64,000 nt of DNA from Zeugodacus cucurbitae (Eukaryota > Arthropoda > Insecta > Diptera > Tephritidae): positions 53,437,001 to 53,501,000 of the forward strand of contig NC_071669.1 in the NCBI RefSeq assembly GCF_028554725.1, read 5' to 3'. The position numbers and the translations under genes are program-made. The notes beneath the pieces were generated by a model that was not told the origin of the DNA, made no database searches, and saw only the letters and a list, made by a program, of their open reading frames with translations. Shown piece after piece: positions 35,004-45,666 of this stretch. How positions within the stretch are numbered: the stretch's first letter is position 1; every line of letters starts with the position of its first letter.

Positions 35004-36789
35004 GTAGAGTGCAACTTTCATATTTATGTATATATTTCGAGGCGGAATTTGGAATATGGAATATTTGGAGTATGGAATAGTTGCATATTTTGGCTACTTC
35101 AGCAATATGATCAAATTGTGAAACCCAATTAGAGTACCATGTACAGCTCAACGTTAGTTCAAAAATTCATGGAACTAGCAAAGATTAATGGAATTAACAA
35201 AGCCTCATGGACGTTACATTAATATTTTTTCTTCGAGTTGACGAAATTTTTTTTCGAATATTTTGCTATTGTTTGAACTATGTAAGCGGTGGACCAACAG
35301 TTCTCGGAAATCTCGCGAATCTTGGATTCATTCACCCACATATCCGCTTTTAGCTTACGAAATGTCTAGAAATAGACATTGTTATGGTTGAAAGCCTTTT
35401 GGACTGGAAAGATACGAAGCTCCTGAAGTTCATGTCACAGGCCTTCTTCACTTCAAGATCTGTGGAGTCCTTAGGTGGAGAGTAGTTTTTTTTGGAAGAA
35501 ATGTCAGTGGGATTAGGATTCCTTCTTTTTTCTTGAAGATGTCTGTTCTCATCTGTTTCTATACTTTCTTTAATAATCTTTGTAAGAGAAAGCTGGGTCT
35601 ACAGCATACTCTGGAGTGTATTGCTTAACTTATAAAGTTGTTTAGAAAGCAACATATTAAAAAAAAAACAGTCTGCCTAGCAAATACATATACTTGTAAC
35701 GGCCTCTTGATCTGCTTTTCTCTATTTGCCCTAAAGTTCCGGTAAACAAATGTCTCTGGTTGAATCTTAAACGTGTTCGCCATTAGCACGTTTGTCCAAC
35801 CAACCGACCGCCAACAACAAGAACTACAAACTTGGGAAGTATCTAGACAATACTTCAAGTAAGTTTCTGCTGAATGTACGAGTAGGTACTGGCTGCTGTT
35901 GATGTGTCTGTGTGTGTGCAACATTAGTGGCAACGCTCCGGCAAAGGTGAATGAATAGACGTGAGTGGCGCTGCGGTCGAGTTGGTCGAGCATTGAGGCA
36001 GCCAGCTAGTCGGCCGCACAACCGCATTCGCCGACTGTAATTTGCAACTTGAGTTGTCCTCAGGCACCTGCCAGCCACTGTAAATGAGCAAAACTTCAGC
36101 TCACACCCTTACTTACATATACATATGTATGTATGTATATGCATGTGTGGGTTATAATTTCGATGTATGTATGTATGTGTTGGGCACGGCATGACCGTAA
36201 CTTTCAACTTTCAACTTTACTATGGACAATTCCGTTTGTGGTATAAACAACGCTTCAGCATTCGGTTTGGCTGCAGGCGTTAGCTGCATGTCTCTCTGTC
36301 TGTAAGCTTGTATGTATGTATGTATGTATGCAACACTTTGTAATTACTGCGGCGTCTCTATGTAATATGGCAGTGCAATGGAGTTCGAGTAGCGCATACT
36401 CATCCAGCAAGTGTTTCTTCTGTCTTGCCACATTTATTGTTGTTGTAGTTGTTTTTAGTCGCTTTTTTGTTTGTTTGATACTCGTTTTTGTGTTGCAATT
36501 TTAGTGAATCTCATTTTGTAATGTTTTCCTGACAACAACAACTGTAATATTGCTGATGTAACCCGCTAGGTGGCTGCTGACTCCCGCTTTTGCAGCGTTG
36601 CAACGCGTTGTCGTGGGCGCTTGGTCTAGACCAGTTATTTTTATCTGCACTCAGCTTGGAGTTGCGATTCACATTTGTTGATGTGAAAATAATAATGAAA
36701 ACTGAAGTAAAAAATGTCGGGATCCCGTAGTAAGATAGTAAGAATTTCGGGATACCGAATTCTCAAATGGTTTTTAAATGTTTATGGTA
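35004..36789. other. Non-coding DNA with TATG microsatellites
   Basis: TATG/ATGT repeats occur at about 36121-36140, 36163-36178 and 36310-36330. GTTGTTG words are frequent. Open frames here are low-complexity. The part at 35220-35480 has coding-like texture on the minus strand (KKACDMNFRSF) but several stops; I do not recognise it. Confidence 0.4.
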
Positions 36790-37469
36790 AATGTGATGAG
36801 GCTCATTTTTGGCTGAATGGCTTTATCAATAAGCAAAATATGCGTTATTGGTCAGGCAGTCACAATTGCATCCCGAAATTATGGTTTGTTGCCGTACTTC
36901 TTCCGTGATGATCAAGACCGGCACGTTAATGTGAATGGGAATCGGTACCGCTCAATGATAACCGAATATTTTTGGCTCGAATTGGATGATATGGACTTGG
37001 GCAATATGTGGTTCCAACAGGACGGTGCCACAAGCCACACAGCGAATGTCACAATTGATATATTGAAAACCAAGTTTAGTGAACGTGGCCCAGTCAATGT
37101 CACGAAATGGTCCAGTCAATTGATCCCCTCGGTCGTATGATTTGACGCCTTTAGACTATTTCCAGTGGGGCTATGTCAAGTCTACGGTCTATGCCAACAA
37201 GCCAGCAACGACTTATACGAAACGACAACGACATCGTACGAATATCGAACGTGAAATTGCAGCAGTATCGGCCGATTTATGGTTGAAAACCGTCGAAAAA
37301 TGGGTCCAGCGTCTGGACTTCTACAAGCGTACCCGCGGTGGCCATGCAAAAGAAATTCCATACATAATGGCATGGATAATGTACTTTCACAGGCATAAAG
37401 AATTTCATTGATATCCCAATCCTTTTTTGGTTTTATTTAATTGGAGCGGTCTTACTGAAAACTCCTTTT
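36790..37469 (+). pseudogene. Second-family DD41D-type mariner transposase, 5'-truncated and frameshifted
   Basis: Three frames are needed to follow the protein. First comes CDEAHFWLNGFINKQN with the first catalytic Asp (about 36798-36850). Next, YFFRDDQDRHVNVNGNRYRS and FQQDGATSHTA carry the second Asp (about 37017). Then TPLDYFQWGYVKSTVYANKP carries the third, with TNIEREIAAVSADLWLK and a C-terminus to about 37411. The right terminus TAGAGC-like sequence with ACTGAAAACTCCTT ends before TA at 37468-37469. A duplication-like insertion (GPVNVTKWSSQLI) separates the second and third Asp regions. No left terminus is seen. Confidence 0.75.
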
Positions 37470-37611
37470 ATATTAAGATATTTCTGTCTACAGATTTTTC
37501 AAAATTATACCGGAAAAACTTCCGACCCATGAGAGTTACCAAAGCTCGCATAAAGTGAGTGCTCCGAAGTACTAAAGTACCGAATTTTCATCAGGAAAGA
37601 GAACATATGGA

Positions 37612-38291
37612 TACGAGGGCTGCTATACATATTTCTGGCCTAGGCAAACACTAAGTGTTGCCAGGTGCAATCTGACATTTCCATTGGAAAGTTTGACATG
37701 TTTTAGCATAACATCACTCAGAACGTTTTGTCATTTAATCGTGAATTGTTTTATTTACAGGGAATTAAAAAAATCATCTCGGCCAAAAAATGGAATTAAC
37801 TCGTGAACATTTTCTTGCGATCATTTTTCACAACTTTCGACGTGGATTATCGCGACAAGAGTGCATCGATGAACTAAAATCTTTGTATGGCTATGAAGCA
37901 CCATCCTATAGCACTGTGAAAAACTGGTACAACGAATTCAATCGTGGCCGACGCTCGCTCAAAGACGAATTCCGTGAAAGTCGTCCAAAAACAGCCGTTG
38001 TGCCAGAAAACATCGATGCCGTACGTAAACTGATAATGCCAGACCGTCATGTAACATACCTTCAGATAGAGGCATGCCTATGCATTTCTCCCACCAGCAT
38101 ACATTCGATATTGCATGAACACCTGGCCGTAAAAAAGGTTTGTTCTCGTTGGATCCCGCACAATTTGACAATCGCTCAAAAAAAAAAGTGTATAAATCTT
38201 GATGGAGAATATTTTGAAAAACAATAAAACCATTTTCGTTGAAAAATATTCCTATTTTCAGAAACCAGAAATATATATAGCAGCCCTCGTA
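37612..38291 (+). mobile_element. Mariner element with intact ends and large internal deletion
   Basis: TA (37612-37613 and 38290-38291) flanks 676 bp. The terminal inverted repeat CGAGGGCTGCTATAnATATT extends to about 25 bp with a single mismatch (CGAGGGCTGCTATACATATT at left; CGAGGGCTGCTATATATATT on the complement at right). Full mariners are near 1.3 kb, so about half is missing. With good ends and a DNA-binding frame it could in principle be mobilised by a full-length relative; that is inference. Confidence 0.9.
37790..38227 (+). CDS. Mariner transposase, DNA-binding domain fused to C-terminal tail (catalytic domain deleted)
   Basis: The 145-codon frame starts at an ATG in good context after the terminal repeat and 5' leader. 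Residues 1-50 form the first helix-turn-helix (HTH_48-like: ELTREHFLAIIFHNFRRGLS, later STVKNWYNEFNRGRRSLKDE). A linker (GRPKTAVVPENIDAV-type) and a second helix-turn-helix follow to about residue 130 (RWIPHNLTIAQKK). At a run of A's the frame jumps straight to KCINLDGEYFEKQ, the normal C-terminus of this group. The whole catalytic D-D-D core is thus missing, yet the reading frame stays open across the junction. The product, if made, could bind ends without cutting and might act as a repressor; this is inference. Confidence 0.8.
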   Translation: MELTREHFLAIIFHNFRRGLSRQECIDELKSLYGYEAPSYSTVKNWYNEFNRGRRSLKDEFRESRPKTAVVPENIDAVRKLIMPDRHVTYLQIEACLCISPTSIHSILHEHLAVKKVCSRWIPHNLTIAQKKKCINLDGEYFEKQ

Positions 38292-38699
38292 CCATCTTAA
38301 AAATATTAGCCAGAATACATAATGGATGTATATCAAGGTCGCTTTCTTTACTGAGAAGATGAGGTCATCAGGTCTAAGCTTCCTTCTTATCGCTTGAGTC
38401 GGGTTTCTCTTCTTTTTTTGTTCAAATTGAGAACAAGGTTGTTTGTTTGAGTTGAGAGATGGTTTATTGAATGTTGTTGAATAGATAATAGATAGATTAG
38501 AAAATTAATTATAATAGAAGGGCTGAGCAATAATATAAACGCAGATTTCTTTGCAATAGAAATCCACACCACAACGCTAAATAGAAATTAAATTATTTTA
38601 AAATAAAAGATTATCTTTACTTCAGTTCATTAATCCGCTTATAAACTCACCGACTTAAAATTAGGCTTTTAATAAAAGGTCTTGGAGTTCCCAGTATTC
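38292..38699. other. Spacer
   Basis: Nothing recognised. Confidence 0.35.
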
Positions 38700-38860
38700 G
38701 TTTGTGAGAAGAAATGTTAGATCACTATCTCTACAAATGTCCTGCTTTTACTAGATTTAGATGCATTATCTTCCTAAGCGCCGTATGAGTAACTATACAG
38801 ATTTCCTTTCGAAATTTTGGTATTACTAGACACTAATGAGTCTACTTCGTCTTCGAAAAT
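38700..38860 (+). pseudogene. Non-LTR retrotransposon C-terminal fragment
   Basis: Reading plus from about 38709, EEMLDHYLYKCPAFTRFR is followed by a stretch ending FRNFGITRH and a stop. This resembles the Cys/His motif near the end of jockey/I-type ORF2 proteins (E-x-x-x-H-x-L-x-x-C-P-A-F-x-x-x-R). Both flanks are unrecognisable, so it is a small relic. Confidence 0.4.
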
Positions 38861-40194
38861 AAAATCTATGATTTTCCTGTAAATAATTTTCTCTCGTATA
38901 ACCATTTTTGTAAAAAGCTTTATTTACAAAGCATCCAAAAACCAATCCACAACTTTCATAATTTCAATCCCGAAAAATCGGAATTCCAATTATTAATCCC
39001 AGTATCTAACTAACTCAACTGAAATTTCCACCAACCAACCACCATTGAGGTAGGTCCAAGAGTTTTAGTGACTGTGCGGTTACAACCACAAAAACTTTTC
39101 ACATTGCGCCACTGGCAACATTCTGCAACTATGTAACCGAAAAAAATACATTTGTGTGTGCCTCTGTGCATCGATGCCATGTATCTATGCGTGAAAATGC
39201 AGCGAAAAAAAATTGATTTTCAACTCGCTATGCTACACGCTTTTTAAATAACCTCAAACCTAAATATAATTAAATGGCTACGCTTTGAGACCTTTGCCCC
39301 CTTCATCTTTCACTCGACCGACACAAGCACACAGAGACAACTGAACTTTACTGCACTGTGTGCACTGTGTTTTGGTTACTAATGTTTATTTGTAAATTTG
39401 TTGTTGGACTGCAAACCAGCGGCGCAAAAGTTCCGCAACACCCACAAGTACACTTCTTCCAAAAATGTATGTGGGAGTATATGTAATGCATGCGTGTGTG
39501 TGCGTGTAGGTAAATTAGCTACTTTGCCAAAAATACTATGCCACTCCAGTGCTCCGCTGCTCTTCGTCCAAGCCACGTTCCGAATTGTGTTTACGAAAAT
39601 GCTTTTTTGTTGTGCAAATATTTGTTGGTTGTGCCTCGTGTGCTTGTAGTGCTTTTGTATGACCCTTGCTTGTACTCGTAGCACTTGCAGTGCCATCTTG
39701 TGGTGGTTGTGTTAGTAAGATAAATAGGCATTGTAAATGATTACAAGTGTTTTGCTTGTATAAATATTTATCTGGCAATAACCAAAGTCAAGCGGCATAC
39801 AAAGTGTGCAAAGACACTAACACAGAGACTCACTCAGCCACACATTTTTTGGACGTTGTTTTCTCGGCTCTTGGTGTAATTGAAAATTGAATTTCAGGTG
39901 TGCCCTGGTATTTTAAACACGAATGGTCTCTTCTTTCCGCTAATGATATTTTAATGGTGTAATAGGGAAGCAATACTAGAGAATTTAGCTCTGCAAAAGT
40001 ACCAAGGGAGACCACTGAGCCACTAAGGTATTATCAAAAAACCAACTAAATCTTAGTACATTCGTGGGCTTAATTACTTCTCAATTAAAAGTTTCAAAAC
40101 TTATTTTGCCTTAAAGCAGAAACAAGATTATCCAAGATTGATTGTCAGAGAGTTTTTGTGTTTGGTGGCATTAAGTTGCTACCCTACTGAGAAA
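38861..40194. other. Non-coding DNA
   Basis: Unique-looking sequence, GC-richer at 39290-39720. Overlapping open frames on both strands lack any domain. Confidence 0.4.
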
Positions 40195-40560
40195 TTCCTA
40201 ATTCTCAACTCTACTTTTCATAGTTGGACCGTCTGAAGAAAGCAATCAACCAGAAACAGTCAACTTTAGTCAATTGGAAAGGAACTGTGTGGCATCAGAG
40301 CAACTTCAGGCCACATACATCGATATTGACTGACCAGCAGCGCTGGAAGTTTGGTTGGTACAGTCCGGACCTAGCACCAAGTGATTCTGTCTGATTTTGC
40401 TGGTGTCAAGAAAAGCTTGTGAAAATCGACATTCCCAAATTCTTGCCAATAGGGACGGGGGTTTCTATGAGAGTGACATTATGAATTTACCTTAAAATGT
40501 GAACAAGTTGTCGAAGAGAATCAAACAAATTAGATTTGGGATAGTTACCAACTAATGGAA
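40195..40560 (+). pseudogene. Mariner (DD34D-type) transposase fragment
   Basis: The translation shows LDRLKKAINQKQSTLVN, then WHQSNFRPHTSI in place of the usual HQDNARPHTS. The catalytic Asp is thus changed. After a small deletion YSPDLAPSDS follows in place of YSPDLAPSDYHLF, and after a frameshift ANRDGGFYESDIMNLP and VVEENQTN, which is the usual C-terminus. No termini were found. It is a different subfamily from the copy at 55064-56311. Confidence 0.65.
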
Positions 40561-41434
40561 AATAGCAATTGACTCGTTTTCTAATTTTGTAGATATCCTC
40601 ATCTGTAATCTTACAACAGTTATCGTATCAGTTAACGGAATAAAAATGTCTAAATGCTTGAAGTAAAGACATTTTTGGACATCCTAGACAAACTGTGACT
40701 CGGTTATATCGGTTATATCCACCCGAGGTTGTCCTTTATATGCTTTCTGTTGTAATCAATCTAACAACTGGAGTGAAAGAAAGACACTATTAGTGAAGAA
40801 ACCAGTTTCTCAATCTATTCAAATAGGTCCGAAAGGGGCTACTTTACATGAAGCTTTTCTAAGGAAAAGCCTCTCTAACTTGTCATTTTCCGAATTTGGT
40901 AACCTTTTGCCAGGAGGATAGAGACTTATCACAGAATGTGGAGATATCTGCTATAGAAATAAAATTAATAATATAAGTTGGTCACAATGGGAGAATTTTT
41001 TTGTAAACCAAAAACTTAGAGACAGGCCACAGAACCACAGAACCACAGATACAACAATATTTTATGGAGTTGATTTATATTGTTTCTTCTTGTGGTGTGA
41101 TTTTAAGAGGGATGACTGATTGGGCCATCGCACCCGACAGCGAGCCTCCAGGCCAGCATGTTGGCAGCAGAATTTCCTCTGTACGGGTTGAAGGACCGCC
41201 TGTGTGCTCGGTCGACAGAGCCTCGTTAGCGGTAACAGGGATCTCCAAGTCTATACGGACAGTGTGTGAAGTTATCATTTGGAAAGGAGAGGTTATATTT
41301 AACACTTCACTCCTCCATTAGATCTCCAATAACATATACTTATATAATATTTATATATTCAGGTTTGATATGAATTCTACTCCTCAAAAAAAGTAGTAAA
41401 ATAGAGATGGAAAAGGAAAAATTTTGGGAAGTAC
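40561..41434. other. Unannotated DNA
   Basis: The stretch 41064-41321 is open on both strands and GC-richer than its surroundings. It may be the eroded 5' part of the LINE fragment that follows, but no motif proves it. Confidence 0.35.
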
Positions 41435-41899
41435 TTGTTTTCAAATTCATGTAGTAATGCAGAATGTGCTGGTTGCGATTTTTTGGAGCGTAAGCGTAAG
41501 TCCTTCAATGTGTTATCTCTCAGCAAGGTTCATCTTACCGTAATCATATGTGTACTGATTAGATACAGTCCAATAGAAATAGTTACGGTGGGACTACAGA
41601 TCCTGCCAAATAAAAGTATATACAGCTGTTAAGAGGTAGTAAATACCTTTGGCGAACCCAGCGAATTAGTGGAATTAACATTAGCCGATTTAAAGAATAT
41701 GTGAGCTTTTTCGAAATGTGAGAGACTTCGAAATGCGAAAGTATTCGAAATACGAAAGTCTTTTCGATTCATCACATTTTTAGATTGGCATCACAAAGAA
41801 CCTGCATTGAGAACTACTTAAGTGGAACCCTTCTCGTTATTGAGCCGGAAGAGCGGCCTTTTGATGTAACTTAACCTATCCTAACCTAACATGTAAGAT
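41435..41899 (+). pseudogene. TAACC-tailed non-LTR retrotransposon, 3' fragment
   Basis: LSLSKVHLTVIICVLIRYSPI (about residue 29 of the frame at 41435) matches LSLGKVHLSAIIGVLTGHCPM of the copy at 1878. FGEPSELVELTLADLK follows, and the copy ends in TAACCTATCCTAACCTAAC at 41872-41899. Stops and deletions have removed the Cys/His motif. Confidence 0.65.
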
Positions 41900-42898
41900 G
41901 AACTCAAGTTAAAACTATATCCATACTTTTAGTTACTTAGTGGGCATTTCGACATTTGCTCTTATAGGTTGATATGTACATATAAAGCCGCAATAAGACC
42001 ACTTCTGATCCCTTGTGTATGTTTTGGAACAAGCTTTCTTTGAGAGATTGGGGAAGATGAAAATTGAATGAACTCGAAATTCTCCGATTCCTAATTTTTA
42101 ATTTTTAATGATTAAGTCCAATTAGAGCCACTTATATTTTACAGTTTTAACAATAAATTGAAGATACTTCATAATTTCAACACTTTTCCACCAAGACAAT
42201 GCATTTAGCACTCATTACAGTTGTTGAAAAAAAAAGAAAATTAAAAGTTAATGACTAGGTTTTAATGACAGCACAATTTCCACTGAATACCTAAGACAAT
42301 TGCAAGCGGAATGTTAAGGTTTATGAACCCAATAAAAAACAACCCAAACGCAGATAGTGCATCAAGCAGCTTTTGTGCGAAAGCAAACAACAACAACAAT
42401 AGAAGCAACCGAGCTGACACTTGCCAACGCCATTGCACTTTGACTTTCTGCACAATTTGCTTCTGCCTCATTTTTATTTAAATAACTACTGACTGCCAGG
42501 GTATTCACAGCACTTTGAACAATCAAGGAAAATTGTCATAAATGCCAGAGTGAGTTGAGACAGGCAAGCCTATGCAATGGCATTTATGTATGTGCTCATA
42601 GATGCCTAGAAATATTGTATGTGTAAGTGCGGATGTGTTGAGGAGGAAACATCGGTGTCAGCAGATAGGCAAGAGGTTAAGTTAATGCAGCAGGGGTCGT
42701 CGAAGTAGTGGTGTGAAGCGCCACAAAGACCATTAGACACAGCAGAAACGGAAATAGCAGCAGCGGGAGCGGCGGTGGCAGTAGAAGCAGCAATACTTTG
42801 CAGTTAGCATTTCCCCCCTTTTCTGAGCCATTTAACATTTTTAATTGCAGCGAGTGATTAAAGGAGTGTATGCTTAGCGTTTGTAGGTTTGTAAGCGG
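41900..42898. other. Non-coding DNA with AGC repeat tract
   Basis: CAACAACAACAA at about 42388 and an AGC/GGC-rich tract at 42740-42795. No gene recognised. Confidence 0.4.
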
Positions 42899-43250
42899 GT
42901 GTTACAATATGGGAACCCGGTTGCTGCTTTTGATGATCCCTCAAACTACTGTTTGCGACCTTGTCTTGCGCAGCTTTGTTCTGGATACTGTAGCAGGCTA
43001 AACTCCTACCTATCCAGACTAGACCTTGACGTACTCAACATATGTCCTGCATGCAAAGAGTCCCCGCATAACACTAATCACCTCTTTGCATGCCCCCTTA
43101 ATCCTACTCATCAAACACCCATTTGCCTTTGTTCCGACCCCATCGAAACAGTTCGTTTCCTGGGACCCCGTTAGATCACTTCGATGACAATTAGGCTAGG
43201 CTTGTCGTTTCAGTCAGGCCTGGGTAACCACTTCAATAACAACAACCTTT
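42899..43250 (+). pseudogene. Jockey-like non-LTR retrotransposon, 3' end of ORF2 and 3' UTR
   Basis: The frame reads LRPCLAQLCSGYCSRLNSYL, LDVLNICPACKESPHNTNHL and FACPLNPTH, then LCSDPIETVRFLG. This is the conserved C-terminal region of jockey-clade ORF2 proteins, with the C-P-x-C...H-x-L-F-x-C-P motif intact (C-x2-C and H-x4-C). A frame change follows at about 43170, and a CAATAACAACAA tail lies near 43235. It is 5'-truncated. Confidence 0.8.
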
Positions 43251-43520
43251 ATGTTATTCGACAAATAAAGGGTCCACCAAGTATTATGGCGCTTCCAGTT
43301 AATGGAGGTTTTGGGAGCTTTTTTATGCCAAAATTATACTACGGAGGACTTCTATACTGGTTTTTTGGTTTGATATTTAGGTTTTTAAAAGCGTCGTCAA
43401 ATACCATGGTGTTGGTCTTCAGAAAACCCCAACCGTAGGTCCGGAACACTAATGTTTCTCTGAGGAACTATTTCTCAGCCACATTCCTATACTTTAATTT
43501 GTTGGACGGTAACTGCTTAT
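43251..43520. other. Spacer
   Basis: Nothing recognised. Confidence 0.3.
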
Positions 43521-43995
43521 CAAAAGTTTATAGATCCTTGGTTGAGTATAGCTTGACTCCTTTGATGATCTCCTGAAACACTTTAATGAGGAACTCCAGA
43601 TCGTCGAACTTTTCTTCCAAACCAGGGTCAAAAGTTTGCAGATCCTTAGGTGATTATATCTGGACTCCCCTTAGGTGTTTATATCTTTTGATGATCCCCT
43701 AAAACACTTTAATGAGGAAATTCTGATCGTCGAACGTGCCTTCCGAACCAGCGTCAAACGTTTCTAGATCCTTTGTTGGTTATAGCTTTACACCATTAAT
43801 GATCTCCTGAAACACATTAAAGACGAAATCTAAATCGTCGAACTTGCTTTCCGAACCAGAGTCAAAAGTTTCTAGATACTTTTATGATTATAGCGTGACT
43901 CCTCGCGATGATTTCCTGAAACACTTTAAAGAGGTAATCCAGATCGTCGGACTTGCCTTCCGAGTCAGCATCAGAAGTTTCTAGACACTTTTTAG
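43521..43995 (-). repeat. Four-copy ~108-bp tandem repeat with coding-like units
   Basis: GATCGTCG-type words at 43599, 43725, 43833 and 43942 give periods of 126, 108 and 109 bp; the first contains a partial duplication of TTAGGTGnTTATATC. On the minus strand each unit translates as S-(D/G)-x-(G/D)-S-E-x-K-x-D-D-L-(D/E)-(F/Y)-(L/V)-F-K-V-F-Q-E-I-I, but adjacent units are in different frames or separated by stops. The frame at 43862-44104 (80 codons) covers unit 4 and an upstream stretch (LFQILAKRAITKKCLETSD). I do not recognise the protein. It looks like an amplified, decaying coding or exon-derived segment. Confidence 0.6.
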
Positions 43996-44829
43996 TGATG
44001 GCCCTTTTCGCCAAGATCTGAAACAAGTTGAGTCTTATGTGAGTGTATCTTGGCCTCCATACGACGTGAGGATCGATCATATCTCCATTTTGCGGTAATA
44101 TCACTTCTAAAGACTGTAATTTAGTCCATCTTAGCTTCCAAGCTATGTCGTTCCATTACCCATTGCAACACCCTGTATCTAGGCTTTCTTTAGCCGTGTG
44201 TTTTGCAAGATTTATGTGCATGTAGAGTGTGCAGGTGCGTAAATTATGCAGCATTGCAGTTTTACCGTTTTAAGTTTGCCGCCTCGCTGTTTTGTGGCTT
44301 ACAAAACGTTTTCACATTTTACCTTGCACTGCATTAGTGTATACATTTAGGCTGCGGCCAAAACTATCTAACTACCATTGCTGGCAGTGTAATTATGCGG
44401 CTAATAGCTGTGAGGTAGTTAAGTTGAGCGTAGAAATCATAATTCAGCGAAAATTGTGGATAAACTTAATGACAACACTTGTGCGGCTGAGCAACTAAAG
44501 TGACTTGGTGAACTCTTAAAAGTATGTTAAAAGGATTGTTTAAGTTTTGGAAAAGTATGTCGGAAATTGTTTTACTCCATTGTATCCGTGGGTTTAGGCA
44601 TTAGATATACACGGGTATTTCATTTTATTGCGTACTACAGAGTTTTCTTTATGGGTTTCTAACTAAGCAATTTTTAACAGTAAATTTGAACGATGGAGGG
44701 GCTTTCATTTTAAATACATTTAAAATAAAATAAAATCTCTCTTTTTCGAAATTAAAACACTCCATTGTAGTAAATGTCCGGTTGGAACAAGGGCTGAGTT
44801 TTCTAGAAATGACTCAGAGTAAACTTTAA
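43996..44829. other. Spacer
   Basis: The first ~110 bp continue the minus-strand open frame of the tandem repeat. The rest has no recognised content. Confidence 0.35.
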
Positions 44830-45660
44830 AGAAGCTTTAAGCTGTCAGATCACTGCTGCGTTCTTCAAGTGGAGGTGGCTGCCATAATGGTATCTTATAG
44901 ATTTCTTAGAAGTGCTACCCCTTTCAGGGAGGTGAGCATTCACTGGCATAGTAGAGCGACAATCCTGGCCATGTGCTCGCTGACTGTTCGCTCAAAGTTA
45001 GCGAAGGAGTGTCTCTTTTTCAATATCTTCCAGCCGCTTTACTATATAAGACTCGTTTAGATCCTACGCCATAGCGGTATCGCTGGGAATTGCAAAGCCG
45101 ATGAACTTGCGCGTAAGGGCACCCAAGCCGCACATCAGATCATCAGATTGGAAACAAGCTGGTATTCCTCTTTCCTCCTGCTTCTCCACGTTGGATTAGT
45201 GGTCGTCGAATGAAACAGTAGGCGTTCGACATCGATCGAAATCTGTGCGAATGCGAGATCATTCTGGTTTAAGGTATATCGCAGGAGATCCACTGAGCTC
45301 TTTACTAAGGTTAAGCTCGCCGTAATGATAGGAGTCCTTACTGGATACTGTCCGATAGGGTTAAATACCGTGAGGCAAAATATACTCCCGGATCCAGATT
45401 GTCAAAGTTCCATGGAAGAAGGGATATAAAGACAACGATGCACTTTATCCTTCATTGTCCAGCATTCGCTAGTCGGCGGCTAAAACATCTTAGAAGGACA
45501 AACTTCGAAGAACCTCTTGAATTGTCCCGATTAGAAATTAGTTGCCTGTATAAATTCGTAAAAGGCTCAAAGCGTTTTGTGTCGGCATCAGAAATGACTG
45601 GCTTTGGCTGTCCAAGTCTGTCTCATGTGTCACAGGGATCAGCCCATTAATCTAACCTAA
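44830..45660 (+). pseudogene. TAACC-tailed non-LTR retrotransposon, RNase H to 3' end, decayed
   Basis: VLQVEVAAIMVSYRFL (with the acidic residue of RNase H), then FREVSIHWHSRATILAM, SLTVRSKLAKECL and, after a stop, RHSGIAGNCKADELARKGT preserve the RNase H order. The last motif is closer to canonical (GNCKADELA) than in the 1878 copy. Further on come HFILHCPAFASRRLKHLRR, ELSRLEISCLYKFVKGSKRFV and a TCTAACCTAACCTAA tail (45652-45666). Several stops and frame changes make it dead. Confidence 0.75.
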
Positions 45661-45666
45661 CCTAAA

